A stretch of 64,000 nt of DNA from Paenibacillus methanolicus (GTDB lineage: Bacteria; Bacillota; Bacilli; Paenibacillales; Paenibacillaceae): NCBI RefSeq assembly GCF_008124765.1, contig NZ_VNHS01000002.1:496001-560000 (forward strand). The letters run 5' to 3'. Below, piece after piece: positions 1-7,887 of the stretch. Within the stretch, counting starts at the first letter, position 1, and every line of letters starts with the position of its first letter. The notes below the pieces were generated by a model. That model did not search any database. It was given only the letters and a program-made list of their open reading frames with translations, and was not told where the DNA came from. Position numbers and translations under genes: made by a program.

Positions 1-855
1 GCCTGCCGCGGAGACGACCAGACCGATCGCGATGTACTTAGGCTCGTCCCCTTTGCGAATCATGCGTCTGACGACACCGCCTTGGATCAGCGCGCCGACC
101 AGCCCGCAGATGAGGAACATCACGCCGACGTCAAGCGGCGTCACGTCGAATCGTACAATTCCGAAGAGCTGGAGCGTCGACTCGAGCCCCGCAAGGGAGA
201 ACGAGACGAACAGCGCCAGCACGTACAAATATTTGACCGAACCGGTGAACGCGGTCCAGCGCGATGCCCTCCGTTCGCCTTGCGTCCTGTTCTCCGGCGG
301 ATGTGATTCCGGTAACTGCGTGACGGCAAGCAGGAAGGTCGCGAGCGCCAACGCGGACGCGGCGTAGAACGGCGTATTATTGGACACCAGGCTTAGCAGA
401 CCGCCGAAACCGGGACCGATCGTGAAACCCAGTCCGATCGACATGCCGACCAGCCCCATGCCCTTCGTGCGTTGGTCCGGCGGCGTAATATCCGCCACGT
501 AAGCGACGATGACCGACGTCACCGCGCCGGAGAACAACCCGCCCACAATGCGGGAAACGTACATTAACACCATATTGCCGTCGGCTATGCCGAAGACGAG
601 GAAGCTCGCGGCAAAGCCGAGCACCCCAACGAGTATGACGGGACGCCGTCCGATCCGATCCGACAATCCGCCCCATAGCGGCGAAAGCAAAAACGAAATC
701 GCCGAATAAATCGATAACATCCATCCGGTATGCAGCTCGTAGGCGCCCGGACTCGAGGCCTTGATCAGCTCCGGCAATACCGGGATGATGATCCCGAACC
801 CGATGAAGGTCGTCATCAGGATCAGCATGACAACGAGAAGTCGTTTATCCTTCAT
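1..855 (-). CDS. MFS drug/metabolite transporter, partial (C-terminus beyond window)
   Basis: Reading from the ATG at 855 on the minus strand gives an uninterrupted frame of 285 codons that leaves the window at position 1. The protein begins with a hydrophobic segment (residues about 5-25) ending in the FGIIIPVLPE motif typical of TetA-like major facilitator family exporters. The loop 2-3 signature GGLSDRIGRRPVILVG follows around residue 60, and further hydrophobic segments come after that. The family are 12-helix proton antiporters in the cytoplasmic membrane; the substrate cannot be told from sequence. It starts 19 bases after the next MFS gene ends, so the two are probably cotranscribed. 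The fold is clear, the substrate unknown. Confidence 0.85.
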   Translation of the reverse strand, partial: MKDKRLLVVMLILMTTFIGFGIIIPVLPELIKASSPGAYELHTGWMLSIYSAISFLLSPLWGGLSDRIGRRPVILVGVLGFAASFLVFGIADGNMVLMYVSRIVGGLFSGAVTSVIVAYVADITPPDQRTKGMGLVGMSIGLGFTIGPGFGGLLSLVSNNTPFYAASALALATFLLAVTQLPESHPPENRTQGERRASRWTAFTGSVKYLYVLALFVSFSLAGLESTLQLFGIVRFDVTPLDVGVMFLICGLVGALIQGGVVRRMIRKGDEPKYIAIGLVVSAAG

Positions 856-874
856 TATCCATTCCTCCACCCTG

Positions 875-2134
875 TTATCGTACCACAACCGCCGGGCGTC
901 TGGTTATGAACAAATGAAGAACAAACAACAGCAGCATGACCGATCCGCTGACCAAGAAAGGCGCGTGGGGACCGAACGAATCGAACAATCTGCCCGACAA
1001 AATGCTGCCCGCGACGACGCCCAATCCTTCGATCGTCAGGAAGAATCCCCACACCGCGCCGCGCTCGGATTTCGGAATCGCTTCGGCGATCAACGCGTTC
1101 CACGCCGGAATAATCATCGCATAGCCAAGCCCGACAACCGCCACGATGGCGAGCACGAGCGGAAGATTGCGCGTGAAGCCGAGCATCGGCAGCGAGATGG
1201 CGGACAGAATGAAACCGACATGAAGAAACCATTTGGTCCCGACTTTGTCGACCCATTTGCCCACCGGGATTAGCCCCAGCACCGTCACCGCGCCGCCCGC
1301 TACCAAATACATGCTGTATTGCTGCGGCGTCAGATGAAGCACCGTGCGGGCATATAGCGTCAGCACGGGCGTAAGCAGGCCGAGCGCGAAGTTCTGAATG
1401 AACATCGCCGGATAAAGCAGCCAACTGGCATGCACGGAGGCGCGGACTTGCGCAAAATAACTTCCGATTCGCTCCCCCAGCGGCGCTTTGCGCTCTCCTC
1501 CGGCATGAAGGACCGCAGGCGCTTCCTTCCCTTCGATCTCGCGAGATTTCGAGCGGCCCGGCAGCAGCAGCGCAACGAACACGACGACGACCATCATGCC
1601 GATCAAAAGACGAAATGCCGGCGCGAAGGAATGCAAGATGAAGAAGTTGATAACGACCGGTCCGATCCCGACGCCCGTCAACCAAGCCATGTAGACGACG
1701 CTCATGATCGATCCGCTCGCTTCGTTGCCCGCAACGGCAGTGGCGCCCGTAATTACGCACGGCCACAGCGGGGATGTGCCCACGCCCAACAGGAGGCAAG
1801 CCAGCACGATCCACCCAACGCCTTCGGTTAGCGACACGATCGCCACGGACGCGAACGTCAGTATAACTCCGAACAACATAACCATCCTATAGCCTAGACG
1901 GTCGATGATCCACCCGAGCGGGCTTCGGAACGCGTTATCGCCTATATATTGAAGCGCAAGCGCCCAGCCGATGGCGTAAGCCGAGAATCCGAGCACCGTC
2001 CCCATATAGACGGGCAAGATAGAGACCATGAGCGCCCCCTTCACGAACTCGACCAGAAACATGATGATGAGTAGCTGGAGGACAAACGGCGAACTCAGCA
2101 CCTTTTTGCCTGCCCAGCCGGCGGAAATTTTCAT
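875..2134 (-). CDS. MFS transporter
   Basis: A 419-residue, 12-segment hydrophobic protein. The start at 2134 was chosen because AGGGGAGT stands just upstream; the open frame continues to 2551 only because three 102-bp repeats (a multiple of 3) happen to be open. The N-half carries a degenerate loop motif (GWIIDRLGYRMVMLFG, about residue 75) and a charged, Glu/Lys-rich central loop near residues 195-225 separates the two six-helix halves. The C-half repeats the pattern (PVGKWVDKVGTKWF, about residue 290). The family imports or exports small solutes with proton coupling; no substrate can be assigned. It precedes a second MFS gene in the same direction, an unusual tandem of two distinct transporters. 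Confidence 0.85.
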   Translation of the reverse strand: MKISAGWAGKKVLSSPFVLQLLIIMFLVEFVKGALMVSILPVYMGTVLGFSAYAIGWALALQYIGDNAFRSPLGWIIDRLGYRMVMLFGVILTFASVAIVSLTEGVGWIVLACLLLGVGTSPLWPCVITGATAVAGNEASGSIMSVVYMAWLTGVGIGPVVINFFILHSFAPAFRLLIGMMVVVVFVALLLPGRSKSREIEGKEAPAVLHAGGERKAPLGERIGSYFAQVRASVHASWLLYPAMFIQNFALGLLTPVLTLYARTVLHLTPQQYSMYLVAGGAVTVLGLIPVGKWVDKVGTKWFLHVGFILSAISLPMLGFTRNLPLVLAIVAVVGLGYAMIIPAWNALIAEAIPKSERGAVWGFFLTIEGLGVVAGSILSGRLFDSFGPHAPFLVSGSVMLLLFVLHLFITRRPAVVVR

Positions 2135-2160
2135 ATGGACTCCCCTTTCGGTACGATCAA

Positions 2161-2464
2161 GGCGAAACGGCTGTCGCCGTCTTATAACGGCGATATTAGT
2201 TTCGTTCCGTAGAAATACAAGATGACTTATATGCGTGAAACCTATAAATTCTTGTATTTCAAGGCGAAACGGCTGTCGCCGTCTTATAACGGCGATATTA
2301 GTTTCGTTCCGTAGAAATACAAGATGACTTATATGCGTGAAACCTATAAATTCTTGTATTTCAAGGCGAAACGGCTGTCGCCGTCTTATAACGGCGATAT
2401 TAGTTTCGTTCCGTAGAAATACAAGATGACTTATATGCGTGAAACATATAAATTCTTGTATTTC
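2161..2464 (+). repeat. Three tandem copies of a 102-bp twin-hairpin repeat
   Basis: Units begin at 2161, 2263 and 2365. Copies 1 and 2 are identical and copy 3 differs by one base in the core. Each unit holds two inverted repeats. Hairpin A pairs CGAAAC with GTTTCG (2163-2168 with 2199-2204) and inside it TCGCCGT with ACGGCGA (2174-2180 with 2187-2193). Hairpin B pairs GAAATACAAGA with TCTTGTATTTC (2212-2222 with 2250-2260), with an inner TTATA/TATAA. There are no unique spacers, so this is not a CRISPR array. It lies between the divergent MFS and speA genes. Related units occur at 2543 and 7217. Confidence 0.9.
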
Positions 2465-2542
2465 GAGTGAACCGGCTTCGCCTAAGTGGATTGGCTTGCG
2501 TTCACACTCCAAGAAATTAGGAATGCAACATTCCGCGACGGA

Positions 2543-2591
2543 GAAATACATGTTGCTTTATAAGCGTCAAACTTATGCATTCATGTATTTC
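2543..2591 (+). repeat. Diverged single copy of hairpin B with a compensatory change
   Basis: GAAATACATG (2543-2552) pairs with CATGTATTTC (2582-2591), with TATAAG (2559-2564) facing CTTATG inside. Compared with the 102-bp units, the ninth base of the left arm is T instead of A and the partner base on the right arm is A instead of T, so pairing is kept. Just upstream, 2476-2500, is a stretch resembling the tail of the 7217 element (GGATTGG-TTGCGTTCA). Confidence 0.75.
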
Positions 2592-2706
2592 GGAAAAGAA
2601 CGCGGACGCCCGCGGTCCGGCTCCGTCAGGAAACGACGGGGAAAGCCGCGCCGCTGCTGAAGCTTCGCGAATTCCGGTACTCCTTCAGTGTCAACAAAAA
2701 AGTTGC

Positions 2707-2734
2707 TTGCAATCCCCCCTGATTTTGCTATACT
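2707..2734 (+). promoter_or_regulatory. Probable sigma-A promoter of speA
   Basis: TTGCAA (2707-2712) and TATACT (2729-2734) are separated by 16 bases, and a TG one base before the -10 box gives an extended -10. It lies 55 bases before the speA start. Confidence 0.6.
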
Positions 2735-2788
2735 CAAGCTTGTTTGCGAGTAAGACGATAATTTGACGAAAGGCTGGGATGAAGCGAA

Positions 2789-4258
2789 ATGGATCATACC
2801 CGGACCCCGCTGTTCAGCGCGCTGCGCGAACATGCGGCACAGAACCCCGTGCAATTCCATATACCCGGACATAAGAAAGGCCAGGGCAGCGACCCTGAAT
2901 TCCGGGCGTTTATCGGCGATAACGCGCTGTCGATAGATTTGATTAACATCGCGCCGCTTGACGACCTGCACCAACCGACAGGCGTCATTGAAGAAGCGCA
3001 AAAATTGGCAGCCGATGCGTTCGGAGCCGATTATACCCTTTTTTCCGTTCAAGGAACAAGCGGCGCGATCATAACGATGATTATGTCGGTCTGCTCGCCG
3101 GGCGACAAAATCATCGTGCCGCGCAATGTGCATAAATCGATTATGTCCGCGATCATCTTCGCCGGCGCGCGTCCCGTATTCATCTCCCCGGCGCGCGACG
3201 CGAATCTCGGGATCGATCACGGCATTACGACGCGCTCCGTCAAGCGAGCGCTCGAGAAGCATCCCGACGCCAAAGCCGTACTGGTTATTAACCCGACCTA
3301 CTTCGGCATATGCGCGAACTTGAAAGAAATCGTCGATCTGGTCCACAGCTACGACATACCGGTCCTCGTCGACGAAGCGCACGGCGTGCTCATTCACTTC
3401 CATGAGAACCTCCCGATGTCGGCCATGCAAGCCGGGGCGGATATGGCGGCGACCAGCGTGCACAAACTCGGCGGCTCCATGACCCAAAGCTCCGTGCTGA
3501 ACGTTCGCAAAGGCCGGGTCAACCAGCATCGCGTGCAGACGATTATCAGCATGCTGACGACGACGTCGACATCCTACATTTTGCTCGCCTCGCTGGACAC
3601 GTCCCGCCGTCATCTGGCGCTGAATGGACATGCTATCGCCAGCAACGCGATCGAACTGGCGGAAGCCGCTCGCGCGCAAATTAACGAAATTCCGGGTCTC
3701 TATAGCCCGGGCAAAGAAATTCTGGGCGGCGAAGCCACATTCGACCTCGATCCGACGAAAGTCATCGTTCATGTCCGCCATCTCGGCATTACCGGCTACG
3801 AATGCGAGAACTGGCTGCGCGACAACTTTAACCTCGAAGTCGAATTGAGCGATATGTACAACATTCTCGCCCTCGTCACGCCGGGAGATACGCAGGACTC
3901 CGTGAATACGCTCGTCGCGGCGCTTCGCGCCATGGCCGACGCGCATAAAGGACGCAACGAAGTGCAGGAACTCGTGGTCAAGATTCCCGAAATTCCGCAG
4001 CTTTCCCTCACGCCGCGCGACGCGTTCTACGGCGATACGGAAGTCGTGCCGTTCAAAGAATCGGCCGGCCGCATCATTGCCGAATTTATCTATGTATATC
4101 CCCCGGGCATTCCGATCCTCCTGCCGGGCGAGGTTATTTCGCAAGAGAATATCGACTACATCGTCGATCACGTCGAAGTCGGATTGCCGGTCAAAGGACC
4201 GGAAGACCGCAGCATCCAATTCGTGAAAGTCATCGTCGAAGAAGAGGCCATTTTCTAG
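2789..4258 (+). CDS. speA: Orn/Lys/Arg decarboxylase family, probable arginine decarboxylase
   Basis: A 489-residue fold-type I PLP enzyme of the Orn/Lys/Arg decarboxylase family. B. subtilis SpeA, which makes agmatine from arginine as the entry to polyamine synthesis, has nearly the same length (490). Visible marks are the N-terminal HIPGHKKG, the FSVQGTSGA cofactor-binding loop near residue 85, the VDEAHG aspartate region near 195, and the Schiff-base lysine in SVHKLGGS (K226). A C-terminal domain contains the YPPGIP(I/L)LLPGE motif. It lacks the N-terminal wing domain of the large enterobacterial enzymes. It is a single-gene unit with its own promoter and terminator. Arginine is the likeliest substrate by length and family; lysine or ornithine cannot be excluded. 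Confidence 0.88.
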   Translation: MDHTRTPLFSALREHAAQNPVQFHIPGHKKGQGSDPEFRAFIGDNALSIDLINIAPLDDLHQPTGVIEEAQKLAADAFGADYTLFSVQGTSGAIITMIMSVCSPGDKIIVPRNVHKSIMSAIIFAGARPVFISPARDANLGIDHGITTRSVKRALEKHPDAKAVLVINPTYFGICANLKEIVDLVHSYDIPVLVDEAHGVLIHFHENLPMSAMQAGADMAATSVHKLGGSMTQSSVLNVRKGRVNQHRVQTIISMLTTTSTSYILLASLDTSRRHLALNGHAIASNAIELAEAARAQINEIPGLYSPGKEILGGEATFDLDPTKVIVHVRHLGITGYECENWLRDNFNLEVELSDMYNILALVTPGDTQDSVNTLVAALRAMADAHKGRNEVQELVVKIPEIPQLSLTPRDAFYGDTEVVPFKESAGRIIAEFIYVYPPGIPILLPGEVISQENIDYIVDHVEVGLPVKGPEDRSIQFVKVIVEEEAIF

Positions 4259-4297
4259 GACAACCCTTCATGGTCTTGGTCCCCTTCGAACAATCTG

Positions 4298-4325
4298 CCG
4301 AGAGCGTCATGCTCTCGGTTTTTTG
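4298..4325 (+). terminator. Intrinsic terminator of speA
   Basis: CCGAGAGC and GCTCTCGG form an 8-bp stem with a 5-base loop, followed by TTTTTT. Confidence 0.9.
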
Positions 4326-4389
4326 CGCGGCTCTCCATATTGTATCCTTTCGGAACCTCGTGCTAAGATGAGAAGGGGGTGAGGTTGGA

Positions 4390-4812
4390 ATGAGTCAAAG
4401 CGCTTACATAACCTTGGTTAACGGCTCCGTGACGAACAGGCTTACGCTGGAAGAGGTGAAGGAACGACTGCATGCGTATCGCGAACAGCTTGCCTTGACC
4501 GGCCGTCAGCTAGGCTGGTCCTACGCGGATGCGGCCTTCCCGTACACCATCGAGACGAAACCCGGCGAGGCATGGTTTTATTTGAAAGGCTCCGACCCGC
4601 TTTACCGCTATATTTTGTTCGGCATCGGCACCCGCTCCGTCGTGGATGAGACCACGCCATCCGCGCATTATATTCAAGTCGCGCTGCCCGACGATGCCAC
4701 TCATGGCGACAAAGCCAAGGGCAATGAGCTGTGCAAGCATTTGGCCAAGAGTTTGAAGGCGGAACTGCGCCTTTTTAACGGCCGGACCATCTATTATAAT
4801 CCGCGCAAATAG
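4390..4812 (+). CDS. Conserved small protein, resembles DUF1885
   Basis: A 140-residue soluble protein preceded by a strong AGAAGGGGGTGAGG ribosome site. It has no signal peptide or membrane segment. Recognisable blocks are the N-terminal SAYITLVNGS, a central FPYTIETKPGEAWFYLKG, and a C-terminal stretch rich in GDKAKGNELCKHLAK followed by LFNGR-IYY. From memory these match the Bacillus DUF1885 family, whose function is unknown; the assignment was not searched. It lies alone between two terminators. Confidence 0.75.
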   Translation: MSQSAYITLVNGSVTNRLTLEEVKERLHAYREQLALTGRQLGWSYADAAFPYTIETKPGEAWFYLKGSDPLYRYILFGIGTRSVVDETTPSAHYIQVALPDDATHGDKAKGNELCKHLAKSLKAELRLFNGRTIYYNPRK

Positions 4813-4846
4813 AGCATGTCGTCGCTCGTGCCGCCGCGCACAAAAA

Positions 4847-4873
4847 ACACCGGAACCCTAGGGTCCGGTGTTT
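4847..4873. terminator. Bidirectional intrinsic terminator
   Basis: ACACCGGA and TCCGGTGT form the stem; the right side ends in TTT and the left flank is AAAAA, so it can serve both the plus-strand gene ending at 4812 and the minus-strand gene ending at 4890. Confidence 0.8.
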
Positions 4874-4889
4874 GCTGTTATATCGCCTA

Positions 4890-5198
4890 TTAAGCCTGTC
4901 CGTTCTCGCGCGCCGCGATTTCGTCGTAGATCCGCGTTACGCGATCCCACTCCGCATCGTCTTCGATTCCTACGAGGAATGCTTCGTCATTCTCTTCTTC
5001 AATACGGAAAATAACGCCGTCTTCCTCCGGATCATTGCGGTCGATCAAGACAGCATATGCTTGCTCTTCCGATTCAAACGTGTAGACCATAACCATCTCA
5101 CGCTCGGTTCCTTCTTCATCGGTTACGACAAAGACATGCTCCTCATGCTCGTGGTCTTCGCCACATCCGCAATTGTCGTCATGTTGATGTTCGCTCAT
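4890..5198 (-). CDS. DUF1292 family acidic protein
   Basis: A 102-residue, strongly acidic protein. The first 20 residues are His/Asp/Cys-rich (HQHDDNCGCGEDHEHEEH), suggesting metal contact. The core FVVTDEEGTEREMVMVYTFE and the later YAVLIDRNDPEEDGVIFRIEEE match the DUF1292 (YrzB-like) pattern as I know it. The family is common in Firmicutes, often near yrrK/yqgF, but not here. ATGAGGG stands before the ATG. Function unknown. Confidence 0.82.
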   Translation of the reverse strand: MSEHQHDDNCGCGEDHEHEEHVFVVTDEEGTEREMVMVYTFESEEQAYAVLIDRNDPEEDGVIFRIEEENDEAFLVGIEDDAEWDRVTRIYDEIAARENGQA

Positions 5199-5270
5199 GG
5201 TATACCCTCATTTCAAAGTCTAATTGCCTTTCTTTCGTATCGTAACATGAGACGCATTGCCCGGTCAAAC

Positions 5271-5306
5271 AAAAGAGCCTTCGCGGAAGCGCTCCCGCCG
5301 AAGGCT
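5271..5306 (-). terminator. Intrinsic terminator
   Basis: AGCCTTCG (5276-5283) pairs with CGAAGGCT (5299-5306); on the minus strand it is followed by TCTTTT. It serves the gene ending at 5318. Confidence 0.8.
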
Positions 5307-5317
5307 TAAATACCGCG

Positions 5318-5881
5318 TTATTGCGCGGTAATCACTTTCTCCGATACCAACTTCCAATCGTCGCTCGCGTTCAGTTTCATATAGAAACATACCGCGTACT
5401 TGCCCGCTTGATCGAAGTTGTACTTCACGTCCCCCGTCCGAAACCAGAAGTTGTCCTTCGAAATTTTCTCGTTCTCCGATTGGATTATCTTCTCCGTGCC
5501 TTCCGGATCGAAGATCGATACTTTCACGGCCGCGATGTCCGTCGTCAAGCTGTCTACCTGCGCGAACACTTTGAACGTATACTTATTGCCTTTGTTTACA
5601 TTGCCGAATATCGTAGAGTCCTGAAAAAGGAACATATGCACATTCGGTTTAAAAATGGACACTTTCTTCGCGTTCTCATCCCAAACGACGATCGACTGCA
5701 GCGTATTAGCCAACTGTCTGATGGCCAAGTACGTCTTGCCCTCCGACATGATGCCGGCGTCGTCCAATTCCGTACCGTTGAGGATGACCCTTACCTTTTG
5801 TGCTGCCGAGTCGGCAAACATCATCGTACCGCCCCATAACGACATCACCAGCAGCAAGACGAGAAGCCTTCTGAACTTCAT
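5318..5881 (-). CDS. Secreted protein with copper-amine-oxidase-N-like stalk domain
   Basis: A 187-residue protein with a typical Sec signal peptide (charged MKFRR, hydrophobic LLVLLLVMSLWGGTMMF, cleavage near FADSA). Residues about 28-72 (VRVILNGTELDDAGIMSEGKTYLAIRQLA followed by VVWDENAKKVSIF) follow the Cu_amine_oxidN1 pattern: a variable strand, a TYLAIR-type turn, then a V-W-D-K strand. This domain is frequent in Paenibacillus surface proteins and does not imply oxidase activity. The C-terminal half is beta-rich with an Ig-like look (KVSIFDPEGTE, YAVCFYMKL). It is presumed to be extracytoplasmic; the role is unknown. Confidence 0.75.
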   Translation of the reverse strand: MKFRRLLVLLLVMSLWGGTMMFADSAAQKVRVILNGTELDDAGIMSEGKTYLAIRQLANTLQSIVVWDENAKKVSIFKPNVHMFLFQDSTIFGNVNKGNKYTFKVFAQVDSLTTDIAAVKVSIFDPEGTEKIIQSENEKISKDNFWFRTGDVKYNFDQAGKYAVCFYMKLNASDDWKLVSEKVITAQ

Positions 5882-6078
5882 GATCGTAACCCTCCATCCC
5901 GTTTGTCTGGATGAAAGGTTATACTCCGGCGCGTCACTAAAGTTGCGCGGCGTCTAAACTTTTTTATTGTAAAATCCCGATACGGGGAGATGCGCACGCG
6001 TACGTCTCGGTTGAAAAAAACGTCCGGGCAGCCGCGTCGCTCCGGTTCGCAATATTCCGTTATTCCCCGGCCCAGCAC

Positions 6079-6291
6079 CTACACGTAAGTGCGCGTTAAG
6101 ATACACGGCACGCCTTTGCCGACCGCCCCCGGTTGCTTCATGTTCTCCAAGTAACGCATGCCTCTCGCGCAAGGCGTTTTGCATACCTCGCACGTGTTGG
6201 ATAAGACGACTTTCAATACTGCTTGCTTCCGTTCATTGGCATGCTGATTTTTTTTCGCGACTTTCGTGTTTTTTCCTTTTGCTTTGCTCAT
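6079..6291 (-). CDS. Small basic cysteine-containing protein, unknown
   Basis: A 70-residue protein beginning with a very basic tail (MSKAKGKNTKVAKKNQHANERKQ). Next come CEVCKTPC and a later VPC, four cysteines that could hold one metal ion. The ATG at 6291 is preceded by AGGTGGTGGGCGCGTC. The longer open frame to 6489 is not used because this site decides the start. The basic tail suggests nucleic-acid or ribosome contact, but that is inference. It is divergent from the hydrolase gene at 6478. Confidence 0.65.
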   Translation of the reverse strand: MSKAKGKNTKVAKKNQHANERKQAVLKVVLSNTCEVCKTPCARGMRYLENMKQPGAVGKGVPCILTRTYV

Positions 6292-6477
6292 GACGCGCCC
6301 ACCACCTGCCCCGGTTTCGATGAAAAGATGATGTATTGTATGCGATGACGGACAGTTGCGTACCGAGGCCGGGATGTCGACACGATCATTTATTTCTCGA
6401 CAATTAACCTTTTCAATTTGCTGAGGAAATGATAAATTGGGTAATAATGCCCAACGCTCAAGGGGGAGCCATCGAAG

Positions 6478-7203
6478 TTGAACATCCAAATGCTCGGCAC
6501 CGGATCGGCGTTTGCCAAACGCTACTATAATAACAACGCGCTATTGTTTTCGGATGGACAAACCGCCATGTTGGACTGCGGGATTACCGCGCCGATGGCC
6601 CTCCATCAGCTCAGCAAGACGTTTAACGATATCCATGCGCTTGTCATCAGCCACATTCACGCCGACCATGTCGGCGGCATGGAGGAATTCGCGTTCCAAA
6701 TGAAGTTCGTGTACAAGCGAAGCGTGCCCCTGTTCGTTCCCGCTCCGCTGATCGAACCGCTTTGGGAAACGACGCTGAAAGGCGGGCTGATGCAGGAAGA
6801 GTGTCAGACTTTGGACGATTACTTCGAAGTTCGTCCGCTTCTGGAAGGCCAGAGCTGCGAGATCCTTCCCGGTCTTGCCATCCGTCCGATTCGAACGAAG
6901 CATATTGCAGGCAAGCCTAGTTATTCGTATGTAGTGAACGACACCTTCTTCTACTCGGCCGATATGAAGTTCGATGCCGAATTGCTGCACGCGCTCGTCG
7001 CGGGGGGCTGTCAGGTGATTTTCCACGATTGCCAGTTGAAACCACCCGGCGCCGTCCACACGACGCTCGAGCAGCTGCTAAGCCTGCCTCCCGTTTTGCA
7101 GGAGCGGATCTGGCTGATGCACTATGACGATACAATGCCGGATTACGAAGGGAAGACGGGCGCCATGCGGTTCGTCGAGCAGCATCGCGTCTATTCGTTC
7201 TAA
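6478..7203 (+). CDS. Metallo-beta-lactamase-fold hydrolase (RNase Z-like subgroup)
   Basis: A 241-residue MBL-fold protein. The metal-binding HIHADHVGG lies at residues about 59-67, a further histidine is in TKHIAGKPSYSY, an aspartate in FFYSADMKFD, and a C-terminal WLMHYDD supplies the last ligand. The GTGSAFAKRYYNNNALL start resembles RNase Z/YycJ-type hydrolases, but the insert pattern of true tRNase Z is not evident. The TTG at 6478 follows AGGGGGA by about ten bases; an ATG at 6490 is the alternative. The substrate is unknown; a phosphodiester or nucleotide derivative is a family-level guess. Confidence 0.8.
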   Translation: MNIQMLGTGSAFAKRYYNNNALLFSDGQTAMLDCGITAPMALHQLSKTFNDIHALVISHIHADHVGGMEEFAFQMKFVYKRSVPLFVPAPLIEPLWETTLKGGLMQEECQTLDDYFEVRPLLEGQSCEILPGLAIRPIRTKHIAGKPSYSYVVNDTFFYSADMKFDAELLHALVAGGCQVIFHDCQLKPPGAVHTTLEQLLSLPPVLQERIWLMHYDDTMPDYEGKTGAMRFVEQHRVYSF

Positions 7204-7216
7204 CTCGCACGCACAA

Positions 7217-7365
7217 GGCGAAACGGCTATCGCCGACTTTTAGTGGCGAGGCGCGTTTCGTTCCGGAGAAATACAAGTTGTTTTATAAGCGTGAAACTTA
7301 TACATTCTTGTATTTCAAGGCGAAACGGCTATCGCCGTCTTTTATCGGCGAGGCGCGTTTCATTC
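7217..7365 (+). repeat. Second locus of the twin-hairpin repeat (A-B-A)
   Basis: Hairpin A units begin at 7217 and 7319, again exactly 102 bases apart, with hairpin B between them (GAAATACAAG 7268-7277 with CTTGTATTTC 7307-7316, inner TATAAG 7284-7289 with CTTATA 7297-7302). The outer CGAAAC/GTTTCG pairing of hairpin A is kept in the first unit; the second keeps TCGCCG/CGGCGA. A tail to about 7410 (GGATTGG-TTGCGTTCA and a degenerate AAACTTATACC) resembles 2476-2500. It lies between convergent genes. Confidence 0.85.
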
Positions 7366-7420
7366 CGGATAAGCGGATTGGTTTGCGTTCATCTGAAACT
7401 TATACCTTCCTATACGTCGA

Positions 7421-7452
7421 AGAAGGCCCGCGCCACCCGGCGCGGGCCTTCT
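7421..7452 (-). terminator. Strong hairpin, probable terminator
   Basis: AGAAGGCCCGCGCC and GGCGCGGGCCTTCT form a perfect 14-bp stem with a four-base loop just after the stop of the minus-strand gene at 7462. No long U tract is present. Confidence 0.7.
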
Positions 7453-7461
7453 ATGCGTCGA

Positions 7462-7746
7462 TTATCCGAACGTCGGCAAGTTATCCAGATTGTTCGACGG
7501 GTCGCCATCCGCATCGCCGCGAATATACGTCTCGCCGTCTCGTCCCTTGAACGCGTTCACGCCCGCGATTCGGCCGGCCTGCACTTCTTGCAGCGCTTCG
7601 TTATACGCGAGCATTCTGCCGGACGACGTTTGGAACGCCGTCAAATCGCCATCCCCGTTCTTTTGCACCGCCACGAAGGTCTCCCGATTGTCTGCCGGAA
7701 CGCCTCCCGCAGCCGCCTGAGGGAATAAGTTGTCGCCTGCTTGCAT
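7462..7746 (-). CDS. DUF3892 family small protein
   Basis: A 94-residue protein. The ATG at 7746 is chosen because AAGGAGGAGATAACG lies directly in front of it. The sequence FVAVQKNGDGDLTAFQTSSGR, then YNEALQEVQAGRIAGVNAF, and the ending GDPSNNLDNLP follow the DUF3892 pattern (a small two-layer domain of unknown function common in sporulating Firmicutes). It has no signal peptide or membrane segment. Confidence 0.75.
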   Translation of the reverse strand: MQAGDNLFPQAAAGGVPADNRETFVAVQKNGDGDLTAFQTSSGRMLAYNEALQEVQAGRIAGVNAFKGRDGETYIRGDADGDPSNNLDNLPTFG

Positions 7747-7887
7747 CGTTATCTCCTCCTTCGGCCCGCAGCATCTCGCTGCATGGGCTTCCACGAGCTA
7801 GGTTCCCCTATCGGCGCTTCTCTTATCCGACCGTTTCAAGTATGATAAGAGGAACATCGTTCATGCGCGTAAGGAGATGAGATTCCG

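Noticed and set aside
2161-2464. CRISPR array
   Set aside because: Units are contiguous with no unique spacers and are 102 bp long.
2135-2551. N-terminal extension of the MFS transporter through three 34-residue repeats
   Set aside because: The repeats are 102 bp, a multiple of three, so the frame stays open by chance. A proper ribosome site stands at the ATG at 2134 and the repeat is also found in non-coding DNA at 7217.
2573-4219. 548-codon minus-strand frame opposite speA
   Set aside because: Antisense shadow of a clear PLP decarboxylase; composition is Arg/His/Asp-rich with no motif.
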